64,000 bases of DNA from Pyxicephalus adspersus (taxonomy: Eukaryota > Chordata > Amphibia > Anura > Pyxicephalidae), in NCBI RefSeq assembly GCF_032062135.1, contig NC_092859.1, positions 107,725,473-107,789,472 on the forward strand, read 5' to 3'. A program made the translations under genes and the position numbers. The notes beneath the pieces were generated by a model, which was given only the letters and a program-made list of their open reading frames with translations, had not been told where the DNA came from and did no database searches. Below, one piece after another: positions 48,913 through 62,205 of the stretch (positions are counted from its first letter, which is position 1; each line of letters begins with the position of its first letter).

Positions 48913-50847
48913 CTAAAATTTGCAGTTGAAACAAAAAATGGTTTTAGCTAATATTGCTTTCTCTTTCACTTGATGGTCTCAGTACGTGTGATTAAAATCT
49001 GTACAAGTAAATGGAACCTATTGTGATAAATAGGAAGTAACATTAAATTGTGTCATGCAGTCATTGTGTCATGGAGTATTAAAAATAAATTCTAATCAGG
49101 GAGATGAAAATAGTCACATGCCATGCAATATGTAAAAGGTATTTAACCACAGTCAGTTTGGCAACCTCACATCTGACAGGTGACAGGATCCCTGCCAGAT
49201 ATAATTGTAAATGGTTCCATATGTACACTGTCACTGAGCACATTGGCATATGTTAAAGCACTTTTGTTGGGTTGTGACTCAATATCACTAATATATAATT
49301 TATGTTTATCAGATGATCCAATAAATATTCTGATTAAATTATGGACTGTTTTGGAAAGTCAAGATCTACAAGACAAAATAAATCCACTTTCAATTTACTG
49401 CTCAACTGGCCGATTGAATGATTAAGTTCCAAAACTCAGCACACACCTGTATGATATTCTACATTTCTGATCTTGTGTAGAAAAAGCTGGTAATTCTGTT
49501 TTATATAACTGTTTGTACATCCAATCAAGGACTAAAAAATCATTTTCTTGCAGTTGGTCAAAAATCTGATTACAAATCAAAATCATCCCATGTGCAGCAC
49601 AATGAAAATGTGAAAGCGACAGTTTTATAAAGGCATTCAATCTACATTGTTTCCTTTAACCACCAAATTTGTAGTACTTGGAAATCTTTTATCTCTGTAC
49701 CTTCTAAGGGACCACAGCCAGTGCATGCACTTTCCCCGATCATAACAGATAATATGACTCATTCAGAAACTCCCAACATTTTTATGTCTGAAATGAGTTG
49801 TTTCTGTTAACATTCCAAATGTTGTGAGACAGCAGTTTTCAGTAATGTAGCTTACAAAAAGTACAGAGCATATCTACTTACTTACTGCAATAATACACAA
49901 AATATTAAACATGCATGTGTGGTAATAACACATTGACTTGTCCAGTGCTTTACTAAAAACAGAAAATGAACACGAACCAGAAAAAACAGGTTTAGTTATT
50001 AAAGACATTTGGAGAAAATGAAAGTCCTACAGTCTCAGTCTGGTGGTCCTTGATCTCTGTTGCAAAATGACTGTAGGCCCATCATCATTAGATTATAATA
50101 TAATAGTGACGTGTAGAATCAATTTATCAGTTACCCAAACTAGAATTGCTTTCAAACAAATACATATCTTTCCAGCCTTGCAGACTGTAGCATATAGCTA
50201 GGGAGTAAATAGTACAGCAAACATTTCCAAATTGTGTATAATAATATATAATTATCATCAGATGCCGTCCACGTAATAACCAATGTTGCCTGTTTTCAAT
50301 CATGGCTTATTTAGAGAGATCTGTTGTTTCTCCCGCATGTGAACTGCAGTATTTAGCGGGAGCTCAGGAATATCATATGCTACAGAGCTTTTTTCATCAG
50401 TTAACCTTTTCATTTCTGACAAGTCCTGGGAAAGACATGGATGAAGGATACCCAGCTGGTAACGATTTGAACAGAAAAACTATCTATAGGTCTTATTTCC
50501 TGCTTTCTTAAAAGGAAAATCTATGGTGTCCGACCTTAAGTTTCCCTTTCATTGTCATGGAATCATATTTCATGTTGAAGCCAAGGAGAGCTCCCATTGC
50601 TCCTATATCTAAAGCTGCTCCTTTCATGGACTGTGAAATATAGCAGATCTAGTACAATGCCTTAAAGACTTGTTGTCTCCTTTACTTTTCAAAAAGACAT
50701 TAAGCATCATTCTAGGTATCATAGCATCATTGCATCATTATGGGTATGAAAGGATCTGGTCATAATTAGGGACAAATGCAAATTAGTCCTGTGCCTATGG
50801 GGGTAAAGATGAAAAAGGTAGCTCTTCCTTTTTTACATATTAGTGGT

Positions 50848-51040
50848 ATTTATCTATAGAGCACCAACATGGTATGTAGTGCTTTGCTAATTCCATAGTC
50901 ATGTCATTAAAAGTCCCTCAGGGAAGCTCACAATCTAATATACCTAATATAGTGTAAGGCTACTTCTAAGGGAAACCCATGCAACCTAGGTGTTATTTCT
51001 TAGATAAAGGGAGAAAAACCATACAAACATAAGGAGAACT
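50848..51040 (-). mobile_element. SINE, minus orientation, diverged
   Basis: On the plus strand it reads TTATCTATAGAGCACCAACA, TCCCTCAGGGAAGCTCACAATC, GGGAAACCCATGCAACC and AAACATAAGGAGAACTCCC. These are complements of the tail and body blocks of the 43278-43635 SINE in reversed order. Confidence 0.65.
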
Positions 51041-52863
51041 CCCTATTTGCATCAGTGCTACCTCATTATTCTCATATAAGATTATTTATACATTGTTGTA
51101 ACATAAAAAGCTCACCTACACCAGTAACAGTGACAAAGGGCATGGGAGTATTGTTTTTAACTCTAAGGTAGTATATCTACAGGCTGCTTGAGGGAATACA
51201 GTCCTGGGGATTATTAGTATGTATGATCATTATTCTACATGTTGCTTGGATATATTAGGTAGAACTATTGGCATAATGGACACTAGCATGTGGTGCCAGG
51301 TAACTATAATCACAACTGGATTAGAACACAAAAGAGCTGTTAAAACATTTTCCATTGAGCAAAATATAATGGCACCTGTATAATACAAGCTCTTCAAAGC
51401 TTGAACTAAACTAAAAGTGGTTCTGGCATGGAGCCCAGTAGCCAACTTTCTGTTGTAAGTGGGCCAAAGTTTGCTTAGTTAAGTGGTGACAATTATATTT
51501 ATATGTTGTTATTGGCATCAGTGTAGAATATATGTAAACTGTAGCAAATCTTGCAATTGTCTTAAGAAGCAGACAATTACGGTGATACAGCATATTAGGG
51601 GTGTAAATATGTGTTCAAGCTGGCACACCTAGATAAACTTGATTTAACAGGTAAACGATGATATACAAAAAACCTGTGCCAGAATATATTGAAAGAAAAT
51701 CTAACCTTTTTTTTTTCATATACAGCCTTTAGAAATGCATAATTCACTAATACTTTGTAACAAACAATTGTCACCATTGCAATATTATTGGAATAAGTCT
51801 GCCAGTCTCTGTCTCTACTTGTTTTGATAAATTCATTCTTATCAAACCAACACACAGTTTAAAAAACTGCACAATTTTAATATCATGCAGGAGGATTGCT
51901 GTGAAAACAGGATAAACCATTTAGGACACGATTTACGGGACAGCACTTAATATTGCTCTGTTACCTCACTTAGATTTAGCTTCATGTTTCTGCATGTGAA
52001 GGGTTAAGAAAATCAGCGCAGCAGGCCAGGAAATGTAATATGGCTTTAATCTTTCTGTTACATCTCATGGCATATGGGGTGGGGGATTTTTATGTTTCCC
52101 ATAAGCAGGCACACAAGAAGCCTTTTAAGGGAAGCTGTGACTGTGTTTAATAAGCAATGGGGATACCTGATTTGCTGTATTAATTGCTTGGTGAAATAGG
52201 ATCTTGGAAAATAGATTACATTAGAGTTGTCCTCTTGAGAAACAATAACACACAAAGTGGACACAGTGTTTACATATATGTAACATGCAGTATGGACTCA
52301 TTCATAAAATGTACTTGTTTAGCAATCTTGGCAGCTTATAAGACCAGAAGTCAGTGTAAGGCTGACTCACAAGCTAAAGTTGTTCTATAATTCTCATATA
52401 ATTCTAGCAGTGATTGCCCTGTAAAGGGTTAATTTATAAAATATATTGGGCTCTTGTAAGCATCATTTAGCCTGTTATCACCTACCAATGTGTTCTGTAT
52501 GTTGCAGTTTCCATTTGTCTTTGTTGGGCTCTCTGTTCCATTTTATTTGGTAATATGTTCTTGGTAAACAGTATCAAAAAAGGTAGGGATACCGTCCATA
52601 GTATTGGTCACTCTGAGACATGGTGGAACCTGGTCCCTCTGGGATTTATAAAATGATGAGTATGTAGTGGAGGAATGTCTTTAGCTTAAACATTTGTAGT
52701 GCCTAAAGTGTCCCTCTCTTTCATGTCTGAAAGTCGAGCAGAAAAACGGTAGAAAACATCTCTGAGCACTAAACAATTCATCCATTATCCTCATCAGAAG
52801 GAGAATGGACATTAAGCCACTCATACACCATATTTCAAGTGTGCTGTGGTTTGCATGGTGTTA

Positions 52864-53112
52864 TTAAATATTATTATTATTATTATTATTAAACAGGATT
52901 TATATAGCGCCAACATATTATGCAGCGCTGTACATTAAATAGGGATTGCAAATGACAGACTAATACAGACAGTGATACAGGAGGAGAGGACCCTGCCCCG
53001 AAGAGCTTACAATCTAGTAGGTGGGGGAATTTCACACACAATAGGATGGGCGATATGTAGTGGTGGGAAGTAATGAGGGTTTAGCAGACAGAAGAAGATG
53101 GGTTAATGTTGT
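52864..53112 (-). mobile_element. SINE, minus orientation, long tail copy
   Basis: It starts with an ATT microsatellite (52864-52890), then AACAGGATTTATATAGCGCC, AACATATTATGCAGCGCTG, TACATTAAATAGGGATTGC, GGAGAGGACCCTGCCCCG, AAGAGCTTACAATCTAGTAG and onward to GCAGACAGAAGAAGATGGG. It is the best copy of this tail type in the window; its 5' half differs from the tRNA-headed copy at 43278, so two subfamilies appear to share one 3' tail. Confidence 0.8.
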
Positions 53113-56100
53113 CCATACTTACAGGGAATGCTAATTCTTTTCAGTTCAGTGAGCATTTTGGTATATACATGTAAACTAGATTGGCTTGGTTTAAATAATT
53201 TTAACAATCCTTAGGTCTCCTTGTATAATTTGTATTATATATGTTATATATGTATTCTGAAATGTGGTGTGGTGAAACTTTATAATTAAATGTTAATAAT
53301 AATAATGAATGAGCTAGCCATATTTGCTCATTACATACTCATGTTCTGATTCTTTTTTTGTAGCACTACATTGGTTATACTGCTCCATGTCCCAGTGCAA
53401 GTCATCCAACTCACTGAAAACAATCCACTTCTTGTGTAGCTAATTTCTCATTTCATACAGTTGTTAGGCAGGGTGAATATAATATTTAATATTATCTGCT
53501 TCTGGTGTGTAATCTAAGAATATCTATATTTACAACAATAACAAAAACATGAAAGAGCAAGCATTTGAAAATGAGAGTTATATCAAAAATGACTTCAGGG
53601 TGAACTCTGCAAAAAAAACTCCAAATATGTGCTAGTTGAAAATACATTCTACTTTCCTGGTAATATACAGACCTCAGCATTCTCTGTACTGCAGAATGTA
53701 GCTGTGTCCTTCACCAGCAAACAAGCAAGTGCAGCAACAACTGCGCAGATTTTCTGCATTCTAATTTGGTAGGAAAAAAACATTGAAATGTGAGACATTC
53801 CAGATACTTGTTTACATAGTAAAGATTAGCCCAGAGCATGTGCCATTAAGTGCTATGCTCAAGTTATATTAACACAAGGCTTGTTTGGGTTATAAACAAA
53901 ACCAAATCCTTTTCTTGAGCATTTCTTTCTTTTGTAGAGTTCAAAAATGAACACATTCAAGTGTTAGCTATGGACTAAGATAATAGTAACTAAACTTGTT
54001 TGAGATGGATAAGTAAAACTCAATTTGTTCTTTGCATGCTGTCTACCCTTATTAGGAAAATGTACCAAGGACCTTTAAACTGGATGGCTGTATGATATAT
54101 TACAGGGTTTTTATATGAATCCGTAGTAGTAGGTCCGCTCTGTTTGCTCTTTTAAATGTATAATAATGTGCAGAACGTATATTCTACTAATTATAACTAC
54201 ATAAAGGTTGTCATTTTGTATGGCTACTGTGTCCAGTAGCTTCACTTTTAAACAAAGAATGTAAATAGTCCCTTGCAATGACAAAATGCAACAGTTCAAT
54301 CTTTTGCTTGTCAACCTGAGTATATATATTTTAAGGACAAAAAATTGTTCAAACATATTTCCAAATGGTTAGTGGATTTCCATATTAGCATATGTGAAAT
54401 TTTAACAATACAGTGACTGTTTATGCTCACGTCATGCAGGAAATGGGTAAAGTCATCAGGCAGCGGAAGCTTGTATGGGGGAGTAAGTCCTCATAGCAGC
54501 TGACATGGATATATTAGAACAATGGACAGCAGCTGTCCGTTGCTCATTTACAATGCACAGAACCTACAATGTCTATGATTCTATTTTTGCATTTGACATT
54601 TTAGTTTCACTTCTTCTAATAACTATATAGAATGCACTAGCAAACAGAAATGTAAAACCTAAACGCGGTCTAGTCACAATATAAATGGTTTCCCAAAAAC
54701 TGTAAAGCCCAGCTTTAACTTACTGCCTAAGTAATGCCTTCTTGAAGTTAGTCATATGAATCCTTTTTTTTCGGAGGAAACTTCACCTAATTCTATCCCT
54801 CAATTCGTTCACATGGCAGGTTTCCCTTCACATTTGTGAGAGAACAGAGGTTTACAGGTTGGTGACTGCAGAAAGCAGGTTTAAAAATGAAAAAAAATTA
54901 AACATTTCTTTTTTTAAACAGTAAAGTTTTCTTTTTGGTACCCACTGTAATCCAAGAACAACCTTTATCATAGTTTCGATTCACTTTAAAAAAAAATAAA
55001 AATAAATAACTTTCAAAATGCTACTGAGATCTGAAATCTGGAAAAGAACGTGTACTAAAGTTAGTACTCTAATGACCATGGTTCTTTTCCCAGCTCAATT
55101 TTTACTTGGAGGGCACATCACAGTGATTTAATGATAGTATTTTTTGCCATTAGTTTAAACACTTGACAAGTGACTGAATCCTGATTCTCATTTTACTTCA
55201 AACCAAGAAAACTTACAGAATTGGGAGAAAAGAAAGTATATAGGTACTTTGAGCATTCAACACACTGCTCTTGTTAGAGTTTTCTAGGGTTCCAAGGGCA
55301 GTAGTGAATTAAAGTGATATAGTGCATTAAATGGAGAGGTGGTGGTAACCCATTGATAACATGTGCAGGAACTGACGGATAGAAGCATTGGGTATAGCTT
55401 CCATCCAAAAACTTGAATTAGCAATACTACCTTCAGGATGGCACTACTAAAGCAGTGTGCTTTAGCTAGCGATAACACTTAATACTACTTTATAAATATG
55501 GAAACCTTTTTCTTATGTATAAAAGAAAGTGATAAGTCAATTTGGAGTGAATCACAGCGATAAACAATATGGTAGTTGTAGTTTAATATACATCATATTA
55601 AAGTGGAGCTGCAAAAAGATCTAATTTTTCATATTAGATGCATACATTCAAAGTATTGTGTAAGTCTGCCACTTACTGGTGTTTATTTCCAGAAATTTCA
55701 GTGCTCCCCTTCACAATAGCTTCATCTACTTTCCTCTACAGAAGGATAGAGCCATCTTTGTTCAGGCATCATCCAGGGTCAGCATGTACTTCCTATAGCA
55801 AGACACTGGCTCAGAATTGTCACAGTCTTATAAATCTGAGGGTGCCTTTGATGTTCTGCTGTGTTTACAAATGTCAGCCTCTCACCTTGTGAATTTCTGC
55901 AAAGTTTCAACATTACAGTCTAATTACTGGGGAAGAAGAGATAGGGGAAACGTTTCCTCTTGCCTGTAGCATGCCCATGAAATAATCTCAGTTTAGGCAA
56001 AGTCACCTGATTAGGAATCAAGAACTTCTTTTTAGAAAAATACACTGTTGCTGTGTATTGTGACATGTCATGTATTTATCACATTATTAACTTGTGTAAT

Positions 56101-59100
56101 AATACAAAGTAGATTTTCAAAATGCAGCAAAACACAGAAAGATTATTATTCCAGGTAACTGAATGTCATGATTTTATCTGTCAAGCCATATTCAGCAAGC
56201 AGTGAGACTTGTGATAAGTAAGATTGGATTTAAACTTAAATTACCACTTTGGCTGTCACGCACAGTTACAGAAAAACTTGGTAAACACAATGAACGTATT
56301 TAGGGTGCATGTCCAAACCTGACTGCAGAGATTACTTAGCAGGAAACCTTTTGCAGCTCTGTGCTGAATATTGCTTTATATACTTTTCACTTTGTGGATT
56401 ATACAACAAAAAAAGAGCATACCGTTCTCTGAACAGTCATGGAATTAGGAGTATACAGTCAGTTTCTCATTTTATTTTAAAGTATTTGTGGTGTTTACCT
56501 AGGCTTGGCTTTCATATCAAGGTGTGATATTCATTTGTCATTCTAGTTATAAATTCCACAGTGCAACATTTTCAACATTTCCAAGCATCACAAAAAGACA
56601 GCCTCATATGACAAGATCTGTCAAAGTATTTGAATTTCTTTGCTTGGTGTATTCAGTATTAAAATATATGCATGATCAAAAAAGGAAGTGAAAGAAAATC
56701 TCAATCCCAACAGGGCAGCCAAAAAAAACAACAACAAAAACATAATCCATCCCTAGGCTATTCAAAGCTAAAGTGAAAATTTTGATTATATATACACTTT
56801 CAATAGTCATCTTTTTAAAGCTGCTTAAACAGGTCTAAAAGAAAACACTAATGTTCTCTGATATGGAACTATTTCCTGAATTAGGTAGCACACACTAAAT
56901 CAAAAGCAGTGAATACCAGTGAATAGATTCACTTTTCAGCCATAGATTAATATGCTGCACAGATCAGGGAATAACTGTTACCATCAGGATTTGTTCAATT
57001 GAACTTTGTTTATTATGTTTTTTTATACTTTAGGAAAACCTAGTCTGCAGTTTGTTATGTTCCATTTTAGAAGAGGTTGTATATTTATATTTTACCCGTG
57101 TAGCTCCTGTAATCCTCAGAACTTTCTAACATACTAAAATGTTTATATCAGTCCCTTCACTCGAGGAACTACATTCTAATATCAGAGTTAAACAAACACA
57201 TTAGTGCATTCTTGTCATCTTAGCAAACATTCTGTGTAAATTTGTAAAGAAGGTTATTGTGTCAGCGTTGACAGTACAAACCCCAATTCCTACATTCAAA
57301 CATTGGTTTTTTAAGCCTAGATACAAAACTACAATAGTTATATGCTAATATTAGTCCAAGTACTCAACCCTGCAGATACCCTACTGCTCCGTTTATGTTG
57401 CTCAAAAAATCAGAGAATATCAACAAACATCAACAAAGCACTCAACGCAGCACTGAAAGTATTGGAAGCTATTGAAAGTTCTATTTTATGTTTCTACCTT
57501 ACCAAACTCTATGAATTTATACTTTGGTTGTGCCTAAAGATATATTTTGTTTTTGTTTGAACAGCTATGTATGGATGTATGTGTCTATGTATAGTACTAT
57601 GAGTTTAGTCAGTTTGTGGGCATATAAATCTGTATTCAGACTAATACTAAAAAAAAGTTTGTTTTCACAAATCTAAAACTGGTTTATCAAATCCTTTGTT
57701 TAATGAATCAAATTAATTTTTGCAGTCACACCATTAGCCTAGGCAGCAGTCTATAAACTGTCTAAACAGATTCCACTCATTGGCCTCACAGAACTGAGAA
57801 ACAATAGAAAAGATTATAAAGCAGAAGGTGATGGGTGAGGGATGAAAGAGATGTCCGCATGTGAGCAATTTAAGGGGATTTACAAGGGGACAAAATGCAC
57901 AGCTCACTTCTTGCCTTTAGGAAACTCTGCATTAGGCCAAATCAAGCTGAACAGATATCTAAGAAGGTGCATTCACCTGCATTTTGGTGGGATACCATTT
58001 CATATATGGCATGTCGAGTAATGCTAATGGGTTAGTGCTATGGTAACCTTGTTAGAAATTTTTGCGTCCTCTTTGTACAGTGATGGAACCAATACTCAGG
58101 ACTAAGTTTACCATTTAGCAAAATAACCTGATAGCAACTTATAATGTATCCTGATTGCAAAATAAAGCAGTATGGATTTAGTTATGTATTAAGTGTTTCT
58201 CCTTTAAACATCCATTGTTAAACTTACCTATTATTTTTTTTAAATAAAGGAAAAAGGCAAATTCAAATTGTTAAAGATTCACTTTATCACAAAAGTAGGC
58301 CTAAGCCTCTAAGCTGCAGATGCACGAAAATGGGTCATTGTGCTACTCATTTTTCTCATCATTAGTAGAAAAATAATTGATAGGTGTATTTTGGGTTCAT
58401 TGACATTTAATTGTAATGCAGATTAGTATAACCAATGTAACAAGTTAATGTTGTGTGTAATGGATGTAATACCAGCAGGATGTTGTGCATGGGGCCAGTA
58501 GTGAAAACCCAACCTAGCCAATACTCCTACCTGATTTCTCTATGTTGGGTAAATCTTGGGAAGATGGATGGAAAGTTCTGAAGCTTATGTGGCTTTTACT
58601 ATCTCATTATGTTCTAATTATCTCCGAATGTTCTAATTATTTTTCTACCTTAAGCCAAATAAAATACAAATAGCTTCAACAATGATTTCCACAATGGCCC
58701 TCTTTACAATTACAGGCAGAAGTGAAACCAAGGTAGAAATGGGTTTTTAACCTTGAAAATTGCAGAATTAAGGGAGATCATATAAAAAGCAACCCTGAAG
58801 ATGGAAAGTCACATAAATTGTTCTGTGTTATAAGAATTGAACACTGCCACTAAGTTCTTCATATACTCAGCAACTAAGCCCCCTAAGCTACTTCTTCTCC
58901 TGTGCTCAGTCTCTAGGTGCTTTCTGGATAAATCAGTTGTAGAGAGAAATTATTTGTAGGTGGAGGCATAACAGATAGAAACCCATCAAAAGAAACCAGG
59001 TTCAACTGTAATACAAGTCAAACAGGTTCTTTAGGCCTTCCAGTGGAAAACATCAATAAACCTGGGAAACGAATGTATTTCATGTTTTATTATGTGTAGC

Positions 59101-60094
59101 AGAGACATAGAATAGCTGAAGTATGATCCTTTAATATCAGCTCTCTAATAACAGGGCTACTTTTATAACGAAACAATAGCGATGGTAAAAAGGGGCCTGG
59201 CTTCTTTAAGCCACAGAGAACATGGCTGGGACAACACAAAGCTGTCTTTTGTGTTCCTTTTTTTCTCATCCTTACCGATTTACGCTCTAAGCTTTTTTTT
59301 TTTTTTTCTTTGCTTCAGCTGGTAATAGGCTTGTGTGATATACATAAGTAACAAAAGAGGAACTCGCACCACATGCAGTGTGCTGGAAATCACACACTCT
59401 GGTGAACAGGGCATTTATTCCTTAGTTTTATTATCTCTGAATTATTTCTGGCTTCTCTAATAGGTATGAAAAATGGTTCATGTACGTTACTAGGGACATT
59501 CACACTTACTCAGCAGTTTTAGGCATGCTGCAAAGCACATTTGGTGAAATTCCCATTTAGCTGAGCCTGACTGTGCAGTGGCTGACTTCACATGTAGAAA
59601 AGTTAATCCTATCCTTGCCAAAGCAATCACAAGTCTGCTACAGTTTACATTCTTCAGCTCAAAAAGCATTGTGGGTAGCTCTTGGAAATTTAATACAACT
59701 CTTATAGGGTTAGAACTAGATGCATACACAAGGAAACCGAGTTGGAGAAATAAATTGATAGATACAAAGCCTGATTAAACAGCTGTCTAGTTTAATATGC
59801 TTTTTTATTGTTTTATTAGTGCTTCTTGATCTGTTTAGTACTGAAATGCACCGGTAAAGGTCTGCTTTGACATGAACTAATCACACCCAGCAGATATAGA
59901 CACTTTGTGAGCTCACTAATGTTTATTAACCAGACTGGTGGCACTCCATTTGTTCCTTTATGATATATCTTTATTCAAACATAGTAAAGATCACATAAAG
60001 GATACAGAATACATATTATTTGGATGTACCTGTAGAGAATGGGTAAGGAAGGAGTGGGGGCAGAGATGTATACATCACAATTAATGAGACATGA

Positions 60095-60287
60095 TGGGCC
60101 TGATTTATTACAGCTCTCCATGACTGGAGAAGATAGACTATCACAAGTGATCTAGTCCAAGACTGAAAACATTTGGCAAGTAATAGCAAATTATTTTTAA
60201 GAAATCAATTCCAGGTTTGCTGGATCACCCAAACTTTGTCCAATATTCTATCTTCTTGATTCTTGGACAACTTTAATAAATCAGGCA
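60095..60287. mobile_element. Palindromic MITE family A, seventh copy
   Basis: It starts GGGCCTGATTTATTACAGC and ends CAACTTTAATAAATCAGGC, with arms CTCCATGACTGGAGAAGATAG and TATCTTCTTGATTCTTGGAC. Its arms have diverged and the left inner arm (GCAAACCTGGAATGG) is deleted. Confidence 0.75.
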
Positions 60288-61502
60288 TAATAAGTCACTG
60301 CAATTCACATGCTGCCACACAACAATATACTTAAGGAATTACGAAGGAAGTTGCTAGACCTGCTCTATTGTGGTAAGGTAACTATAAACCTAAGTTGTAT
60401 TTACTAAAATTTAAATAGTCTCCAAAAATTGGATTTTGTATGCCATGGTTTATTTATTACTACAAACAAGAAGTCATCAAAATACCATAATAATAGTCAT
60501 TCTAGCAATTTAATGGGAAATGATAATTTTATTGTGGAATTTATGTAATTTTTGTGTAGCTGACTACTTCCTAAAAATAGGATGCACCTAAATATGAACC
60601 AACTCACATTTATTTTATTTTTTTTTCAGTTTATTAAGAGGTATACCTTTTGTTTAGTATTAATTGCAATCCTTTTCTGGATGGAAAAATTTTCCCTGAC
60701 TTTTGGTCTCAGTGACAGAAATGAGAGATTGATGGTATCACCTGAATAGAAAAAACACTGAGAGCAATAGAAACCTGACTATTATTCTACTCCCTCCCCA
60801 CTCAATTAAGGTGTGATTTTGTTGCTGTCTTTATCCTGAAAGTGATATTCATAGTGATCATTACAAAGTCACAATTATGCTCTACTAGAGGGAGAAAAAC
60901 ATACAATTGTTCCTGTTCTGTGACCACCTTGGTTCACCTAGGAACAGTAAAGTATCGAACTTTGCAAGTAGATGTTTGATTGTTTCTGGATGTGAAAATC
61001 TTGAAATTATGCCTAATTGTACTATTTTCAAAGTATGGCCAATGAGTGGGGTGCTTTCATAGACTATCTTCCCATACTAAGTAAAAGAGATTATACTATG
61101 ATGTCATATGAATTATCATTGCGTAGGTTAGAAAACATCACTGCTTGTTACCAAGACTTTCTATACTTTAAAAGTGTGTTCATAGCTAAAGTGTTTTAGT
61201 TTTCAGTACATTTTTTTTGCTATGTGTACCATTATGGAAATTTCCTATAATTTTCTGTTCCAAAGAAAACATAAATGTAATGGAAGTAGATGTCCTCATT
61301 GTAATATTTCTCCTCACTTTTTGTTATGAAGATAGCTTTAAAATATTCAATATCATCTTCACAGTGGTCACCATTACAAATAGGGATAATATTCTTCGCA
61401 GTGGGGACTCCTCAATACATATTTGACTGGGGCTCTGTTTTATTCATTCCCTATAGATACAGCTTAATCATTTGTTCACTTTTTCATTTATTTTATTAAC
61501 AG

Positions 61503-61586
61503 TGATGAACTCACAAGATTAGATTTGAAGAAGCTGCCAGGACTTCCAACTCAGGCCCTGAAGGAGCACCCTTCCCTTGCATACTG
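61503..61586 (+). CDS. FRMD4A: FRMD4A exon: F2 lobe, LDLKKLPGLPTQALKEHPSL
   Basis: This 84-base exon begins with T, completing the Ser codon left by the microexon, then reads DELTRLDLKKLPGLPTQ and ALKEHPSLAY, and ends in TG, the first two bases of a Cys codon. It matches the FRMD4A F2 lobe. Its first residues (DELTR) differ from the human protein as remembered, while everything from DLKKLP onward is nearly identical. The acceptor is TTTTATTAACAG ending at 61502 and the donor GTAATA begins at 61587. It is phase 2 at both ends. Confidence 0.95.
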
Positions 61587-62139
61587 GTAATATTATCATG
61601 TCACATAATGTTCATGTCTTTACATGCAATTACTCATAGCTTGTTGATTTAGGTTATGCATGCTAGATTTCTAATATAAATAAAAATAATTCTTCTTACA
61701 TCATCAGATCTAACATACACCTAAATAAACTCAAATGCCATTTCAGAAAAACAGTAATTCTAATTCATTATATGCCATGTTAGTTGTGCTTGTAATTACA
61801 AGTATACTATATAAAATGTATACACAAAATATGTGTGAAAATCCACAAATCTGACATTCATCAATATTCTTTGGTAGTAAATGATATATTTTTTTTCATT
61901 TGCAATGCTAAATTTTCCACCAGAGTATTTGTCAGTGTTTTAAAAACAGAGCTCAAAATGTGATTGGTTTTTTTAAATAATGTTGTAAAGACATAAGGAA
62001 CATCAAATAAATAGGAAGACTGAATTTTAGGAGAAGCATCTCACCTCAACCGTGAAGCATTGTGGAGAAGATGTTATTTTTTTCTTACATACAAATGTAC
62101 AACAAAAACCATTGATTCAAACTTTGTATTATTTTCCAG
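61587..62139 (+). other. FRMD4A intron of 553 bases
   Basis: This short intron has donor GTAATA and acceptor TTTTCCAG, phase 2. It is AT-rich and no repeat or gene was seen in it. Confidence 0.9.
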
Positions 62140-62205
62140 TGAGGACAGAGTTATAGAATATTACAAGAAACTAAATGGACAGACCAGAGGACAAGCTATT
62201 GTAAA
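62140..62205 (+). CDS. FRMD4A: FRMD4A exon: F2 lobe, CEDRVIEYYKKLNGQTRGQA
   Basis: This 66-base exon starts with T, completing the Cys codon, then encodes EDRVIEYYKKLNGQTRGQ and AIV, and ends in AA of a split Asn codon. The motif CEDRVIE-YKK-NGQTRGQA is characteristic of FRMD4A; FRMD4B has KIKGLTRGQAVV at the equivalent place. One visible change from human is Tyr for His in IE(H/Y)YKK. The acceptor TTTTCCAG ends at 62139 and the donor GTAAGT starts at 62206. It is phase 2 at both ends. Confidence 0.96.

Larger units (their letters stand above)
48642..61502 (+). other. FRMD4A intron of about 12.9 kb after the microexon
   Basis: This intron has donor GTATGA and acceptor TATTAACAG, phase 2. It contains a second copy of a MITE (48727-48912), two minus-strand SINE copies (50848-51040, 52864-53112) and a palindromic element (60095-60287). 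48913-50847, 51041-52863 and 53113-60094 show only AT-rich unique-looking sequence with homopolymer runs, for example poly-T near 59294-59308. No gene is visible. Confidence 0.85.
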
